NCBI GenBank assembly: GCA_018663485.1
Contig: JABJQI010000145.1
Location: 1 to 6,501, forward strand
Direction: 5' to 3'
DNA length: 6,501 nt
Source: Opitutia bacterium
GTDB lineage: Bacteria; Verrucomicrobiota; Verrucomicrobiia; Opitutales; Coraliomargaritaceae
Part shown: positions 5,661-6,501 of the stretch, piece by piece
Layout of the letters: each line of letters opens with the position of its first letter
How positions within the stretch are numbered: position 1 is the stretch's first letter
Program-made: the position numbers and the translations under genes
The notes under the pieces: generated by a model
What the model saw: the letters and a program-made list of their open reading frames with translations, nothing else
What the model was told of the DNA's origin: nothing
The model's database searches: none

Positions 5661-5692
5661 TAATTCTCAGTTTTCGTAATTTCAGTTTTTAG
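5661..5692 (+). repeat. Imperfect 16-bp direct repeat in the T-rich guaA leader
   Basis: TAATTCTCAGTTTTCG (5661-5676) and TAATTTCAGTTTTTAG (5677-5692) are near-copies with one small indel, and TCAGTT occurs once more at 5646-5651. The whole 71-bp gap before guaA is T-rich, with no Shine-Dalgarno sequence before ATG 5705. It may be simple low-complexity leader sequence or an unstructured ribosome-loading region. No known purine-riboswitch core was seen. Confidence 0.45.
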
Positions 5693-5704
5693 AATTTCAA
5701 TATC

Positions 5705-6501
5705 ATGCCAGATCATATCGCAGTTCTCGATTTCGGTTCTCAATACACGCAGGTCATTGCCCGCCGTATTCGTGAGGCCAATGTCCTTTCCCGTATTTAT
5801 CCGTATAACACGCAAGCGAGCGTGCTTAAAGAAGCGGGCGTCAAAGGTGTCATCCTCTCTGGTGGGCCCTCTTCGGTATTGATCGATGGCTCGCCGCGCC
5901 CAGATGCGAAAGTCTTTGAAATGGGCCTACCTGTGTTGGGTATTTGCTATGGTGAGCAATTAATGGCGCACATGCTCGGTGGCCGCGTGGCTAAGAGTGA
6001 TGAGCGCGAGTTTGGTCACGGTACGCTCAATATCGCAATCAAAGGCAAGCTGTTCGAGGGCATGCCAGACTCACTGAGCGTCTGGAATTCGCATGGCGAT
6101 CGACTAGAGCAGCTTCCTGAAGGGTTCGAAGCGGTCGCTTCGACTGAGAATTCGCCTTACGCGACGATTCAAGATGCGCAGCGTAATTTTTACGGCATGC
6201 AGTTCCACCCCGAGGTGGCGCACTCGGAGATGGGCACTGAGGTGATTGCGAACTTTCTCTTTAAGATTTGTGGCTGTGATTCGGATTGGTCAATGGCCAA
6301 CTACATCGAAGAAAGCGTACAGAAGATCAAAGATATTGTCGGCGACGAGCGCGTGATCCTAGGGCTGTCCGGCGGGGTCGATTCTTCGGTCGCGGCTGCG
6401 TTGATTCACAAAGCGATCGGAAAGCAGCTGACATGCGTATTTGTGGATAATGGGTTGCTGCGCTTACACGAGCGTGAGCAGGTTGAAAAATTGTACGGTG
6501 A
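5705..6501 (+). CDS. guaA: GMP synthase, glutamine-hydrolysing (5' part, runs off the window)
   Basis: The 265 visible residues (family length is about 510-525) cover the class I glutamine amidotransferase domain and the start of the ATP-pyrophosphatase domain. Seen: the N-terminal strand IAVLDFGSQYTQVIARRIRE (5-24), LSGGPSSV (51-58) and the nucleophile elbow GICYGEQ with Cys81. The rest of the triad is His168 and Glu170 in GMQFHPEVAHSE, and the synthetase P-loop is LSGGVDSS (221-228). All catalytic residues are present and the frame has no break. GuaA transfers glutamine-derived ammonia to XMP with ATP hydrolysis to make GMP, a cytosolic step of purine synthesis. ATG 5705 gives the normal family N-terminus, although no Shine-Dalgarno sequence precedes it. 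The elbow reads GEQ where E. coli has GMQ; the catalytic Cys is unaffected. Only the 3' half lies outside the window. Confidence 0.97.
   Translation, partial: MPDHIAVLDFGSQYTQVIARRIREANVLSRIYPYNTQASVLKEAGVKGVILSGGPSSVLIDGSPRPDAKVFEMGLPVLGICYGEQLMAHMLGGRVAKSDEREFGHGTLNIAIKGKLFEGMPDSLSVWNSHGDRLEQLPEGFEAVASTENSPYATIQDAQRNFYGMQFHPEVAHSEMGTEVIANFLFKICGCDSDWSMANYIEESVQKIKDIVGDERVILGLSGGVDSSVAAALIHKAIGKQLTCVFVDNGLLRLHEREQVEKLYG

Noticed and set aside
5446..5679. Second plus-strand reading frame overlapping the zinc-ribbon gene
   Set aside because: It is a frame-shifted shadow that shares the DNA of 5400-5633 and runs into the T-rich leader. It lacks the Cys-pair motif and any sensible domain.
5634..5704. 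Purine or other riboswitch in the guaA leader
   Set aside because: The 71-bp leader is T-rich low-complexity sequence without a conserved aptamer core or multi-helix junction.

Overview
The window reads as a stretch of ordinary bacterial chromosome. It has moderate GC, mostly short gaps between genes, and several proteins with signal peptides or lipid attachment. A Verrucomicrobiota (Opitutae-like) origin is my best guess. It rests on the general character of the secreted proteins and on how few genes have a Shine-Dalgarno sequence, so it is tentative. No rRNA, tRNA, phage or transposase gene is visible.

Layout. (1) Positions 1-216 are the 3' end of a helical, charged protein, followed by a convincing intrinsic terminator (252-286). 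(2) Positions 313-494 hold a tandem array with a 40-bp period. It is built from a 13-bp palindrome and a 27-bp spacer, and lies between two convergent genes. (3) A minus-strand gene (538-1173) encodes a small secreted protein of unknown function. (4) After a 108-bp divergent intergenic region, three plus-strand genes look like one operon: an ABCG/White-type ABC half-transporter (1282-2934), a small predicted lipoprotein (2960-3367), and a 639-residue exported protein with TPR-like repeats (3342-5261). The last two overlap by 26 bp, and the third has the only strong Shine-Dalgarno sequence in the window. (5) A 138-bp gap leads to a 77-residue membrane-anchored zinc-ribbon protein (5400-5633). 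(6) The window ends inside guaA, GMP synthase (5705 onward). Its whole glutaminase domain and the ATP-pyrophosphatase P-loop are present.

The transporter, lipoprotein and TPR protein plausibly act together at the cell envelope: ATP-driven export or lipid handling in the inner membrane, with two partners outside it. The substrate cannot be read from sequence. GuaA makes GMP from XMP and is housekeeping. The zinc-ribbon protein beside it has no obvious link to purine synthesis.

The least ordinary feature is the 40-bp array. Its internal palindromes have mixed flanks, but the first and last copies have self-complementary flanks, as if the array ends at inverted junctions. I did not find a defence, mobile or biosynthetic system.
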